Source: Vibrio sp. 14G-20 (lineage in GTDB: Bacteria > Pseudomonadota > Gammaproteobacteria > Enterobacterales > Vibrionaceae). Taken from it: a stretch of 64,000 nt of DNA. Made by a program: the position numbers and the translations under genes. Below the pieces are notes generated by a model, which worked only from the letters and a program-made list of their open reading frames with translations, was not told where the DNA came from and did no database searches. Below, piece after piece: positions 1 through 7,966 of the stretch (position 1 is its first letter; every line of letters begins with the position of its first letter). Where the stretch lies: NCBI RefSeq assembly GCF_026241515.1, contig NZ_JAPHPW010000021.1, forward strand, positions 1 through 64,000, read 5' to 3'.

Positions 1-93
1 TATTCATCAACGAGTGCCCACACAGATTGATAGGTTTAAATTGTTAAAGAGCTTCTCTTCGTTGTGATTTGCATCACTTCGGAAGAGGCGGCC
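1..93 (-). promoter_or_regulatory. rRNA operon leader with boxA antitermination site
   Basis: Read on the minus strand, positions 53-41 carry GCTCTTTAACAA, the boxA element bound by the Nus factors in bacterial rRNA leaders. It is followed by the kind of sequence normally found shortly before 16S rRNA in Vibrio. The 16S gene itself is not in the window and should begin a short distance beyond base 1, transcribed leftward. A short inverted repeat (GTGAT...ATCAC, near 64-77) lies between boxA and the P2 promoter. Confidence 0.85.
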
Positions 94-121
94 ATTCTAG
101 CGATTTAATTCTCAGTGTCAA
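94..121 (-). promoter_or_regulatory. rRNA promoter P2 (proximal)
   Basis: On the minus strand there is TTGACA (121-116), a 16-bp spacer and TAGAAT (99-94), followed by a GC-rich discriminator starting GGCCGCC. A G/C-rich discriminator and a 16-bp spacer are typical of rRNA promoters under stringent control. It lies about 150 bp downstream of P1 and upstream of boxA. Confidence 0.8.
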
Positions 122-242
122 ACACTTATTTGGAATTAATTTCTACTTTCTAAAAGTAGAAGCGAATCATCGCTTAAAGCTAGTTGCCTTACTAACATTC
201 TTCGCTGAGGCCTTGTGGCGTCTGCCGTGTCAGTGAGGCGGC

Positions 243-270
243 ATTATAGAGATGCCGCTCATATTGGCAA
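243..270 (-). promoter_or_regulatory. rRNA promoter P1 (distal)
   Basis: On the minus strand there is TTGCCA (270-265), a 16-bp spacer and TATAAT (248-243), followed by GCCGCCTC. The sequence upstream of the -35 (about 271-310) is A/T-rich with runs of A and T, consistent with an UP element bound by the RNA polymerase alpha subunit. The tandem P1/P2 layout is the usual rrn arrangement. Confidence 0.8.
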
Positions 271-389
271 GCAATAAATGCGTTTTTTATTGAAAAAAGA
301 AGTTAAGAGAAGACATTTCGACCAAAGGCTTATTTATACCACTTTCACCCCAAGTTTCGAACAAATTACCCACAACAACCTGTGGATAA

Positions 390-1643
390 CTACTCTCCAC
401 TATCAAAAAAGTAAGATAACCGAGCTCTAGGGTTTAGATACTCTCGAACTTGTTCAGGTAATTTACTTGGATGAACGGCATTAACGATTTTGATCTCTTT
501 AATAAAGAGATCAATGATTGGGGCTTGGGTTCTTGGCACGCTAGGATCATAGATAAGTACATTTGGATAAAGCATATGTTTAGCGTTAACGGATATCACA
601 ATCCCAATCGAATCATTTGAAAGTTGTACTACGGTTCCTGGTGGGTAGACTCCCATGAACTTAACTAACAGCCCCAAGTTATCTTGGCTATATAGATGCT
701 TGCAGCTCTTATATAAGTGGGACAGTGCCAAATACGGGATCATTTGTTGAGATTGCGTTTTCCCATGGCAAAGGTTATCAAATGCATTAGCCACAGCGAC
801 TATCTTGGCAAACTCATCAATCTCATGTTCTTTTAAGCCCTCAGGGTAACCAGAACCATCATTCATCTCATGGTGCTGAACAATCACCTTTTTAGCACTT
901 TCAGGAAAATCATCAATTGCCGAGACAATATCCGCGCCATATTTAGTATGAAGCTTTAAGTAATTCTCTTCAGGTATTGTCAGAGCGCTCTGCTTTCTTA
1001 ATATCGCAGCTGGTATTTTGATCTTGCCTATATCATGGAACATTGCCGCGAAAGAGAGGTCTCTCAATTGTTGTGTATTATAGCCTTTAGCTTTACCTAT
1101 CATCAGCGCAACAACCGAAACATTCAATGTATGAAAGTAGAGATCTTCAAAATCCGCTTTAGCATTCATAAGGTGCAAGGTGATGTTATCATCACTCACT
1201 AGCGTTTCGACAATATCATCAACAAGAGCCTTAACCTCTCCCACTGCATCTAATGGCCTGTTACGGATCTTGGTCATCACAGAGCGCATTCGAGCAAGCG
1301 AACGTTCGAACTCTTTCTCACAATGGCTTACTCTTCGGCGGTAAGAACTTAGAGTTTCAATACGTTGATGCTTATCTTTCCACATTCTTTCCGTTTCAAG
1401 ACTTGCCTGTAAATCAGCATCCAAGACTTGTTCATTCACGTGGTTAACTGGTAGAGGAGATGTATCGCTCTGATTTGGATTTATATAGACGTGCTTGATT
1501 CCAAGATGTCGAATTACTTGTACTTGAGCATCATCTTTGATTTTGAAACTGTTGAGTAGAAATGGGTGTTCATTCCATTTTACCGGGAGTCGTATGTGCA
1601 GACCGGGCTGAATGCGATCTACGGTTATCTTTATACTGCCCAT
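390..1643 (-). CDS. HD-GYP domain protein, probable cyclic-di-GMP phosphodiesterase
   Basis: The 417-residue protein has an N-terminal DUF3391-type region (about 1-130) and an HD-GYP domain (about 155-345). The metal-binding HD pair is in FHDIGK (H203, D204) and the GYP signature is in GSGYPEG (about 263-269), so the catalytic set looks intact. HD-GYP enzymes hydrolyse cyclic-di-GMP to GMP and usually favour motility over biofilm. There is no obvious signal peptide or membrane segment, so it should be cytosolic. It stands alone, ending just beside the rRNA promoter region and divergent from nothing. The exact substrate and partner are not evident from sequence. Confidence 0.9.
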   Translation of the reverse strand: MGSIKITVDRIQPGLHIRLPVKWNEHPFLLNSFKIKDDAQVQVIRHLGIKHVYINPNQSDTSPLPVNHVNEQVLDADLQASLETERMWKDKHQRIETLSSYRRRVSHCEKEFERSLARMRSVMTKIRNRPLDAVGEVKALVDDIVETLVSDDNITLHLMNAKADFEDLYFHTLNVSVVALMIGKAKGYNTQQLRDLSFAAMFHDIGKIKIPAAILRKQSALTIPEENYLKLHTKYGADIVSAIDDFPESAKKVIVQHHEMNDGSGYPEGLKEHEIDEFAKIVAVANAFDNLCHGKTQSQQMIPYLALSHLYKSCKHLYSQDNLGLLVKFMGVYPPGTVVQLSNDSIGIVISVNAKHMLYPNVLIYDPSVPRTQAPIIDLFIKEIKIVNAVHPSKLPEQVREYLNPRARLSYFFDSGE

Positions 1644-1726
1644 TTTTATATATAATATTGATCAATAATTTCTATCTATAATTCTAATAAAACCAAGCAG
1701 CAATTTCACTATCCAATTTCACTGCT

Positions 1727-2134
1727 TCAACTTAAAGAGTCACAATGTACCATCCAGCGTATACCAAATTTATCTTCCACTTTACCAAACCGCGCTCCCC
1801 AAAAAGTATCCGCTAAAGGTGTCATAATACGACCACCTTGCTTTAACTTTTCAAAGATTTGCTCTTGAGTCGTCGTATCCTCAGTAACAAGGGAAAGTGC
1901 AAGATTGTTTCCTTCTAATTCTTTCGCTTTGACGCCATCTGACATCATAAGCTTCATACCGAATGCTTCAAACTCTGCGTGCATAACCCAATCAGGCTGA
2001 GCACCCTCTATTACCTGTGGTGCGTCACTAAATAGTTGTTTTGATAAAACTACACCACCAAAGCACTTGTGATAAAAGTCCAATGCTTCATTACAACGAC
2101 CATCAAAAAATAAGTAAGGGGTTACTTTCAGCAT
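1727..2134 (-). CDS. VOC/glyoxalase-fold protein, PhnB-like
   Basis: This 135-residue protein begins MLKVTPYLFFDGRCNEAL and continues with DFYHKCFGG, the characteristic opening of the PhnB-like branch of the vicinal oxygen chelate superfamily. Members are small dimeric beta-alpha-beta-beta-beta proteins. Most of this branch has no proven reaction, and the E. coli namesake is dispensable for phosphonate use. A good ribosome site (GGAGAGA) precedes the start. No phosphonate genes are nearby, so the name implies fold only. Function is unknown. Confidence 0.8.
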   Translation of the reverse strand: MLKVTPYLFFDGRCNEALDFYHKCFGGVVLSKQLFSDAPQVIEGAQPDWVMHAEFEAFGMKLMMSDGVKAKELEGNNLALSLVTEDTTTQEQIFEKLKQGGRIMTPLADTFWGARFGKVEDKFGIRWMVHCDSLS

Positions 2135-2277
2135 ATCTCTCTCCTTTATGACCTATCTTAAACATAGACAATAGATGTGAGAATTAAAGGTAACATTCTG
2201 ATTTAAGATAATTAATTCATTGGCACATTAGATTACGAAGAGAAATGATGAAATTTAGGAATGAAACATCAAGATCT

Positions 2278-2373
2278 GACTGATTGAACAGGCATACCTG
2301 CCGCCACAGCGAAGGCAACGTTTTCTGCTCTCCAGATACAACAAAGCCCCGATTTGAGTCGAGGCTTTGTCAT
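2278..2373 (-). repeat. Direct repeat copy A: tRNA-like fragment plus hairpin
   Basis: This 96-bp segment matches 2497-2593 with few differences and one indel. It contains GCGAAGGCAACG, which matches the variable-arm region of the neighbouring tRNA-Leu, then the shared block GCTCTCCAGATACAACAAAG, then a stem-loop (2342-2369). It looks like a duplicated and eroded tRNA/terminator unit. Confidence 0.75.
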
Positions 2374-2448
2374 TAAATATGATCCGATAGGCGACTTGAC
2401 TGGGCTTGCATCCAAGCCGGCACCCTGGGTTAGGAATTCACAAACGAC

Positions 2449-2475
2449 GAAAGGTCGCGATAAAAACGACCTTTC
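2449..2475 (-). terminator. Terminator-like hairpin within the tRNA remnant array
   Basis: GAAAGGTCG (2449-2457) and CGACCTTTC (2467-2475) form a perfect 9-bp stem with a 9-base loop. It separates two of the tRNA remnants and has only a weak T tract. Confidence 0.5.
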
Positions 2476-2496
2476 TATGTTTGGTACCGGCAGGCG

Positions 2497-2593
2497 GACT
2501 GATTGGACAGGCACCCCTGCCGTCACAGCGAAGGCAACGTTTTTTTGCTCTCCAGATACAACAAAGCCCCGACGTGAGTCGAGGCTTTGTCAT
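2497..2593 (-). repeat. Direct repeat copy B: tRNA-like fragment plus hairpin
   Basis: This is the partner of the copy at 2278-2373. It extends leftward to 2482, where TGGTACCGG matches the 3' end of tRNA-Leu including an encoded CCA. Its hairpin (2562-2589) lies directly downstream of the functional tRNA and probably serves as its terminator. Confidence 0.75.
2562..2589 (-). terminator. Probable tRNA-Leu terminator
   Basis: On the minus strand CAAAGCCTCGA pairs with TCGGGGCTTTG, followed by TTGTTGTATCT. It begins about a dozen bases after the tRNA 3' end, and a second copy exists at 2342-2369. Confidence 0.6.
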
Positions 2594-2601
2594 ATTGAAT
2601 A

Positions 2602-2686
2602 TGGTACCGGTAGGCGGACTTGAACCGCCACGCCCGAAGGCAACGGATTTTGAATCCGTCGTGTATACCAATTTCACCATACCGGC
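2602..2686 (-). tRNA. tRNA-Leu, anticodon CAA
   Basis: An 85-base cloverleaf on the minus strand. The acceptor stem is GCCGGTA paired with TACCGGT (six Watson-Crick pairs and one G-T). The anticodon stem ACGGATT/AATCCGT-type pairing encloses CAA. There is a class II variable arm (GTTGCCTTCGGGCGT region), and the T arm GGCGG-TTCAAGT-CCGCC is complete. The 3' CCA is encoded. The long variable arm and length fit leucine. It reads UUG codons. A canonical promoter lies just upstream and a hairpin downstream. Confidence 0.95.
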
Positions 2687-2720
2687 ATTATCTTGGGGCA
2701 TTGCCCTTTCGATGTCTGGC

Positions 2721-2748
2721 ATTATACGTATGCGAACTGATGTGGCAA
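2721..2748 (-). promoter_or_regulatory. tRNA-Leu promoter
   Basis: On the minus strand TTGCCA (2748-2743), a 16-bp spacer and TATAAT (2726-2721) are followed by GCC. Strength and discriminator resemble the rRNA P1 at the left edge, as expected for a stable RNA. Confidence 0.75.
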
Positions 2749-2881
2749 GTATAAAAACTTGAATTCATGTGTGTTTGCCGATAATTTCGCCACTAAGTCA
2801 CAAGCTGTGCGTCATGTCTCTTTTCACGCCAAGCCTTAGACTATATTCTGACGCCTAAATTTTTGAAGAAGTAATAACACC

Positions 2882-3358
2882 ATGACATCAACAAACACAA
2901 TGCCACCAGCAGGAGTCATGCGCCGATTTGGTGCCTTGTTCTACGACGCCCTTATCGTAATCGCTATTGAAATGTTGGCTGCTGGCGTCATTGTCGCTCT
3001 ACTGCACGCGCTCATGGCTCTCGGCATTTTTAACCATAGCGGTTATGCCGATGTTAGTGACTTCTTAACCAACCACCCTATCTGGAGCCCTGCATACACT
3101 TTCTACTTAGTCGTAGTTTGGGTGTACTTCTTTGTGTTCTTCTGGACTAGAGCTGGTCAAACTCTCGGTATGAGAGCTTGGAAGCTGCGCGTTCAAAACA
3201 AAGATGGCTCAGCTATCACAGTAACTCAGGCATTGATTCGCTTAGGTACTTCAGGTTTTGGATTGGCGAACCTATGTGTTCCATTCGATCCTGAAAAACG
3301 TGGCTTTCACGACATCTGGGCGAAGACTGAAGTAGTCGTGCTACCACAAGCACGATAA
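2882..3358 (+). CDS. RDD family integral membrane protein
   Basis: The 158-residue protein carries the RDD signature near its start (RRFGALFYDALIVIAIEML: an arginine and aspartates in the first helix) and has about three hydrophobic segments (roughly 15-45, 75-95 and in the C-terminal third). The middle contains GQTLGMRAWKLRV, also typical of the family. RDD proteins are small inner-membrane proteins, mostly without defined function; a few are linked to ion exchange. It is monocistronic, ends at a bidirectional terminator, and converges on lptG. Substrate is unknown. Confidence 0.88.
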   Translation: MTSTNTMPPAGVMRRFGALFYDALIVIAIEMLAAGVIVALLHALMALGIFNHSGYADVSDFLTNHPIWSPAYTFYLVVVWVYFFVFFWTRAGQTLGMRAWKLRVQNKDGSAITVTQALIRLGTSGFGLANLCVPFDPEKRGFHDIWAKTEVVVLPQAR

Positions 3359-3386
3359 CGCTATTAATCTCGCTACAATCAAGATC

Positions 3387-3417
3387 AAAAAAGGAAGGCG
3401 TTATGCCTTCCTTTTTT
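3387..3417. terminator. Bidirectional terminator between RDD gene and lptG
   Basis: AAAAAAGGAAGGC and GCCTTCCTTTTTT form a perfect 13-bp stem with a 5-base loop and A/T tracts on both sides, serving both convergent genes. Confidence 0.9.
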
Positions 3418-3421
3418 CTAT

Positions 3422-4492
3422 TTACAGTTTCCGCCTCAAGAGCATAACTGCTATTCCGAGGAATACCACACTCGGGGCTAGCGCACCAAAAGCGGGGGGA
3501 ATTTGATAAACCAAACTCACTGGACCAAAAAACTCACTGGATATATAGAAAGTAAAACCAGCGATAACACCAGAAAGAATCCTAGCTCCCATAGTCACAC
3601 TACGTAGAGGGCCAAAGATAAACGACAATGCCATCAACATCATGACCGCTATCGAGATAGGCTGAGTTATCTTTCTCCATAAAGCGAGTTCATAGCGTGA
3701 TGCATCTTGCTCCGACGCCTTAAGATAAGAAACATAATCGTACAAGCCACTTAAAGACAGCTCTTCAGGCTTAACCGTTACAATGGCAAGCTTATCTGGA
3801 GCGAGTGATGTCTTCCATGAGTATGTCGGTAGGCTTTCTTTAGTAATTTGAATCTCATTTTCGAACGACGTGATCTCGACATCGTTCATTGTCCAAACGT
3901 TGTCTCCAACGTAATCGACCTCTTCAGAGTATATCGCCGTCTTAAGTGCCTTATTCTCATCAAAGCGCCACATGTTCAAACCATATAGCTTTTCATCGTC
4001 AATTTTAACAACGAATATAAAGTCATTGGCATCACGCGCCCATACCCCACTTTGGGTAGAGATAATATTACCACCAGCAATTGATATGGTTCTTAGGTCA
4101 CGAGCCATCTTCTGTGCTTGAGGCGCACCCCATTGCCCAAGAAGTGTCACGACAATCATCAATGGAATTGCGGTTTTGAGTACCGATAGGCCAATATCTA
4201 ACTTAGAGAAACCCGCAGCCTGCATCACCACCAGCTCAGAGCTCGCAGCAAGCATACCCAGCCCAATCAATGCACCAAGTAATGCGGCCATTGGAAAGAA
4301 CATTTCAATATCACGAGGGATACTCAATAGAACGAAATACAGCGCTTGTAATAGGTCATAGGTACCACGACCAACCTTTCTCAGCTGCTCTACGTACTTG
4401 ATAATCCCTGAGAGACCAACAAACGTCACCAATACCAGTGACGTCGTTGCGATGATGGTTCTGCCTATATATAAATCGAGAATCTTAAACAC
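3422..4492 (-). CDS. lptG: LPS export ABC transporter permease LptG
   Basis: LptG forms the transmembrane half of the LptB2FG extractor with LptF, lifting lipopolysaccharide out of the inner membrane toward LptC and LptA. The 356-residue protein has the family layout: three N-terminal membrane segments, a periplasmic beta-jellyroll (about 130-265) and three C-terminal segments. Recognisable stretches are SELVVMQAAGFS near 90 and the C-terminal LSFIFGPLRSVTMGARILSG. It follows lptF after 3 bases, so the two are co-transcribed. The ATPase lptB, lptC and lptA lie elsewhere in the window (27.4-29.2 kb). Confidence 0.97.
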   Translation of the reverse strand: MFKILDLYIGRTIIATTSLVLVTFVGLSGIIKYVEQLRKVGRGTYDLLQALYFVLLSIPRDIEMFFPMAALLGALIGLGMLAASSELVVMQAAGFSKLDIGLSVLKTAIPLMIVVTLLGQWGAPQAQKMARDLRTISIAGGNIISTQSGVWARDANDFIFVVKIDDEKLYGLNMWRFDENKALKTAIYSEEVDYVGDNVWTMNDVEITSFENEIQITKESLPTYSWKTSLAPDKLAIVTVKPEELSLSGLYDYVSYLKASEQDASRYELALWRKITQPISIAVMMLMALSFIFGPLRSVTMGARILSGVIAGFTFYISSEFFGPVSLVYQIPPAFGALAPSVVFLGIAVMLLRRKL

Positions 4493-4495
4493 GGC

Positions 4496-5596
4496 TTAAG
4501 CTAACCTTTTATTCTTGAATTTTTCTTTCAAACGCCTTACTGGCACGCTATCCATAAAGTTTGCACCAATCGCAACAAATAACAATAACGCATTAATTGG
4601 CCACATGCCGATTACCGCAGGAATACTCCCTTCTTCAATTGAAGATTTAGTTGCACTGATTGCCAAGAAATAGGTGAGATAGATCAGTATTGCTGGGCCA
4701 ATTTTGGCAAAACGACCCTGTCGAGGGTTTACCGCTGACAGTGGCACAACAAGCATGGTCAACAATGGAATACAAAGTACCAAAGAAATACGCCACTGCA
4801 GCTCTGCTTTCGCACTGTTGTTTGGATTACCAATCAGATCCAGTGTAGGAATGGCTTCCCAATCTCGTCCTTTCTTCTTAACTTCACGTTGGCCAATTAG
4901 GCCTTCGTACTCTTCAAAGTGCGTCACCATATAATCGAGACGTGTCGGAATCCCCTCATGACGGGTACCATCGTACATTACAATCACTTGGCGACCATCG
5001 CTGAGCTCTTTTACATCACCCGACTTAGAGAACATCACACTAGGCAATACCGAATCACGTGGACGCATTTGAGCAACGAACACATTTTCTAACTTATTAC
5101 CGTCGATATCATCAATGAAAACAACAGAAGAACCATCCGGCGTACCTTCAAATTTACCTTTTGGCAGCAAATCAACACTGTTCTCTGCAGCCACTTCTTC
5201 ATACATTTGCTCAACTTTGTCTTGCGACCAAGGAGATAACCAAAATGAGTTAAAAGCGGCAACGGATGCGGTAATCAAAGCCAAATAGAGTGCAGATTGG
5301 ATAAGGAATTTATTACCAATACCCGTAGCGTTCATTACGACTATTTCACTTTCAGCGTAAAGACGGCCAAAAGTAAGCAAAATACCAATGTAGATACTGA
5401 GTGGAAGCATCAATAAGCCCATCGCTGGCATATTTAGGCCAACAATAGACAATATAAGACTCGCAGGGATATCACCATCAGAGGCGTCCGCTAAAACACT
5501 GATGAATTTTTGGCTGAGAAACACGAGAAAGAGAACAAAAAAGATCGCAAATTGGCTCTTGATTGTCTCGCGGATCAAATATCTAACAATAATCAC
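4496..5596 (-). CDS. lptF: LPS export ABC transporter permease LptF
   Basis: The partner permease of LptG. I chose a GTG start at 5596, giving 366 residues beginning (M)IIVRYLIRETIKSQ, which aligns with the E. coli start; a TTG two codons upstream is possible. The layout is three membrane helices, a periplasmic jellyroll (about 130-260, containing GSSVVFIDDIDG) and three more helices with VVPLSAVNPRQGR. Expression is divergent from pepA across a 190-bp gap, the same arrangement as in E. coli. LptF is essential in most Gram-negatives that make LPS. Confidence 0.95.
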   Translation of the reverse strand: MIIVRYLIRETIKSQFAIFFVLFLVFLSQKFISVLADASDGDIPASLILSIVGLNMPAMGLLMLPLSIYIGILLTFGRLYAESEIVVMNATGIGNKFLIQSALYLALITASVAAFNSFWLSPWSQDKVEQMYEEVAAENSVDLLPKGKFEGTPDGSSVVFIDDIDGNKLENVFVAQMRPRDSVLPSVMFSKSGDVKELSDGRQVIVMYDGTRHEGIPTRLDYMVTHFEEYEGLIGQREVKKKGRDWEAIPTLDLIGNPNNSAKAELQWRISLVLCIPLLTMLVVPLSAVNPRQGRFAKIGPAILIYLTYFLAISATKSSIEEGSIPAVIGMWPINALLLFVAIGANFMDSVPVRRLKEKFKNKRLA

Positions 5597-5788
5597 GCTC
5601 AAATTACCTATACAAAACTTGTTTTTTTGATTGAATCACTATAATTTCCCGTTGAACCTTTTATTTTTTTAAATTTTTAGCTAAGTGTTAGCGTTCTTCT
5701 TTAAGGTTAGTTCCATTATAGGATCCAACAAGTAAGAACCCATTATCTAACATTTAGTTCGATTTGTCTTCAGGATGTAGGAGTACGC

Positions 5789-7309
5789 ATGGAGTTCAGT
5801 GTAAAAAGTGGCAGCCCAGAGAAACAGCGCAGCGCATGTATCGTTGTCGGTGTATTCGAACCGCGCCGCCTTTCTCCAGTAGCCGAGCAATTAGATAAAA
5901 TTAGCGATGGCTACATTAGTTCACTGCTTCGTCGCGGTGATCTAGAGGGTAAACCTGGCCAGATGCTGCTACTGCATCAAGTACCTGGTGTACTTTCAGA
6001 ACGTGTTCTACTGGTAGGCTGTGGTAAAGAACGTGAGCTAGGCGAGCGTCAATACAAAGAAATTATCCAAAAAACTATCAGCACACTAAACGAAACAGGT
6101 TCTATGGAAGCGGTATGTTTCCTTACAGAGCTTCACGTTAAAGGTCGCGACACTTACTGGAAAGTTCGTCAAGCGGTAGAAGCGACTAAAGATGGTCTTT
6201 ACACATTCGACCAATTTAAGAGCAATAAACCAGAGACTCGTCGCCCATTGCGCAAATTGGTATTCAACGTACCAACACGTCGCGAACTAAGCCTTGGCGA
6301 AAAAGCGATCTCTCATGGTCTTGCTATTGCTTCAGGTGTGAAAGCATCTAAAGACCTTGGCAACATGCCACCAAACATCGCAAACCCGGCTTACCTAGCT
6401 TCTCAAGCTCGTCGTTTAGCTGACGATTATGAGACAGTAAAGACTAAGATCATCGGTGAAGAAGAGATGGAAAAGCTGGGTATGACTTCATACTTAGCAG
6501 TAGGCCGTGGCTCTAAGAACGAATCTATGATGTCTATCATGGAATACAAAGGCGCTGCTGACCCAAATGCAAAACCTATCGTTCTAGTCGGTAAAGGTCT
6601 TACTTTCGATTCAGGCGGTATCTCACTTAAGCCAGGTGAAGGCATGGATGAGATGAAGTACGACATGTGTGGTGCTGCGTCTGTATTCGGCACAATGAAA
6701 GCATTGGCGAAACTTAACTTGCCAATCAACGTTGTAGGTATTCTTGCTGGCTGTGAAAACATGCCGGGCAGCAATGCTTACCGCCCAGGTGACATTCTAA
6801 CAACGATGTCTGGCCAAACGGTTGAAGTACTAAACACTGATGCTGAAGGTCGCTTAGTTCTATGTGATGCTCTAACTTACGTTGAGCGTTTTGAACCTGA
6901 TTGTGTTGTCGACGTTGCAACACTAACTGGCGCGTGTGTTATTGCTTTAGGTCACCACATCAGTGGCGTTCTATCAAACCACAACCCACTTTCTCACGAA
7001 CTTGTTAATGCTTCAGAGCAAGCAAGTGACCGTGCATGGCGTCTACCTATGGCAGACGAGTACCATGAGCAACTAAACAGCCCATTCGCTGATATGGCGA
7101 ACATCGGTGGTCGTCCTGGCGGCACAATTACTGCTGGTTGTTTCCTGTCTAAGTTCACCAAAAAATACCACTGGGCTCACATCGACAGTGCTGGTACAGC
7201 TTGGAAGTCAGGCGCAGCAAAAGGCTCGACAGGTCGTCCTGTCTCAATGCTAGTCCAATTCTTATTGAACCGCAGCGGCCAAGAGACTGAAGAACAATCT
7301 TCAAAATAA
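5789..7309 (+). CDS. pepA: Cytosol (leucyl) aminopeptidase PepA
   Basis: An M17 di-metal aminopeptidase of 506 residues that removes N-terminal residues from peptides. In E. coli it also acts as a DNA-binding architectural factor in Xer recombination and carAB regulation. The family signature NTDAEGRL is at 349-356, and the metal and active-site stretch VGKGLTFDSGGISLK is at about 267-281 with YDMCGAA downstream. The N-terminal DNA-binding domain (about 1-165) is present. It has a good ribosome site (GTAGGAG). A near-consensus -10 TATAAT at 5640-5645 could drive it. It precedes holC and valS, a widely conserved order. Confidence 0.97.
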   Translation: MEFSVKSGSPEKQRSACIVVGVFEPRRLSPVAEQLDKISDGYISSLLRRGDLEGKPGQMLLLHQVPGVLSERVLLVGCGKERELGERQYKEIIQKTISTLNETGSMEAVCFLTELHVKGRDTYWKVRQAVEATKDGLYTFDQFKSNKPETRRPLRKLVFNVPTRRELSLGEKAISHGLAIASGVKASKDLGNMPPNIANPAYLASQARRLADDYETVKTKIIGEEEMEKLGMTSYLAVGRGSKNESMMSIMEYKGAADPNAKPIVLVGKGLTFDSGGISLKPGEGMDEMKYDMCGAASVFGTMKALAKLNLPINVVGILAGCENMPGSNAYRPGDILTTMSGQTVEVLNTDAEGRLVLCDALTYVERFEPDCVVDVATLTGACVIALGHHISGVLSNHNPLSHELVNASEQASDRAWRLPMADEYHEQLNSPFADMANIGGRPGGTITAGCFLSKFTKKYHWAHIDSAGTAWKSGAAKGSTGRPVSMLVQFLLNRSGQETEEQSSK

Positions 7310-7311
7310 TG

Positions 7312-7334
7312 AAAGGGCCTACGGGCCCTTTTTT
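7312..7334 (+). terminator. pepA terminator
   Basis: AAGGGCC and GGCCCTT pair around a short loop and are followed by six Ts, immediately after the pepA stop. Confidence 0.88.
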
Positions 7335-7414
7335 AATAACTGCTATTTGTTAGAGTCTGTAGACCAAGTAATATTGATATCCACGATTTTAAGTTCAAGT
7401 TTCGAGTGTTAAGT

Positions 7415-7864
7415 ATGCAAACTGCCACATTTTACATTGTGCCTTCAGACAGCCCGCAAGCCAGCGAAAATGGTTTTGCTCACTATGTGCTGTTTCTTGC
7501 TCAGCACTTTGCAAAACAAGGCGCTAAACTTTATCTCAACTGTAACGATAAAGATCATGCAGAGCGTATCGCTGAAGTTTTTTGGCAGGTAGAGCCTACT
7601 GAATTTATCGCGCACAACTTGGTTGGCGAAGGCCCAAAATATTCAACGAATATTGAAATAGGCCATCAAGGTGTCAAACCTAATTGGAACCGCCAATTGG
7701 TAATAAATCTGGCCGATAATCATACAACCTTTGCGAACGCCTTTGCTCAGGTGATAGACTTCGTCCCTTGCGAAGAAAAAGCTAAGCAACTCGCTCGAGA
7801 AAGGTATAAAATTTACCGTCAGGCTGGATATCAGCTACAAACTATCGAGATTCAACATCCATAG
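7415..7864 (+). CDS. holC: DNA polymerase III subunit chi
   Basis: Chi binds psi (HolD) in the clamp-loader complex and contacts single-strand binding protein, coupling the replisome to SSB-coated lagging strand. I chose ATG 7415 (149 residues, MQTATFYIVPSD), which aligns with the E. coli start; an in-frame GTG at 7406 is less likely. Typical features are the opening beta strand ATFYIV, YLNCNDKDHAERIAEVFW in the middle, and the C-terminal RERYKIYRQAGYQL. The gene sits between pepA and valS as in most gammaproteobacteria. No strong Shine-Dalgarno sequence is visible, so it may be partly translationally coupled or weakly expressed. Confidence 0.93.
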   Translation: MQTATFYIVPSDSPQASENGFAHYVLFLAQHFAKQGAKLYLNCNDKDHAERIAEVFWQVEPTEFIAHNLVGEGPKYSTNIEIGHQGVKPNWNRQLVINLADNHTTFANAFAQVIDFVPCEEKAKQLARERYKIYRQAGYQLQTIEIQHP

Positions 7865-7966
7865 TCAAACCTCATAGTTAAAGCTATCTTTGGATTTAGA
7901 TTCAAGAAGCTTCACTTATGAAGTTTGACCACGATTAACCATTCACAGTATCCGTTTAAGAGCACT

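Larger units (their letters stand above)
2135..2881. other. Gene-poor region: tRNA-Leu with decayed tRNA copies and hairpins
   Basis: Apart from tRNA-Leu and its promoter, this stretch holds three degenerate tRNA 3'-half remnants on the minus strand (2539-2482, about 2430-2380, and 2320-2275) separated by three terminator-like hairpins. Two segments (2278-2373 and 2497-2593) are about 90% identical direct repeats offset by about 220 bp. Long open frames across it lack family resemblance and ribosome sites, so I call no protein here. The right part (2750-2881) is the upstream region of the RDD gene. Confidence 0.75.

Noticed and set aside
2269..2762. Overlapping open frames of 85-118 codons on both strands around tRNA-Leu
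   Set aside because: They run through the tRNA gene and its repeats, lack ribosome sites and resemble no family; they are by-products of the repeated structure.
7406..7414. GTG start for holC three codons upstream
   Set aside because: The ATG start aligns with the family N-terminus; no ribosome site favours the GTG.
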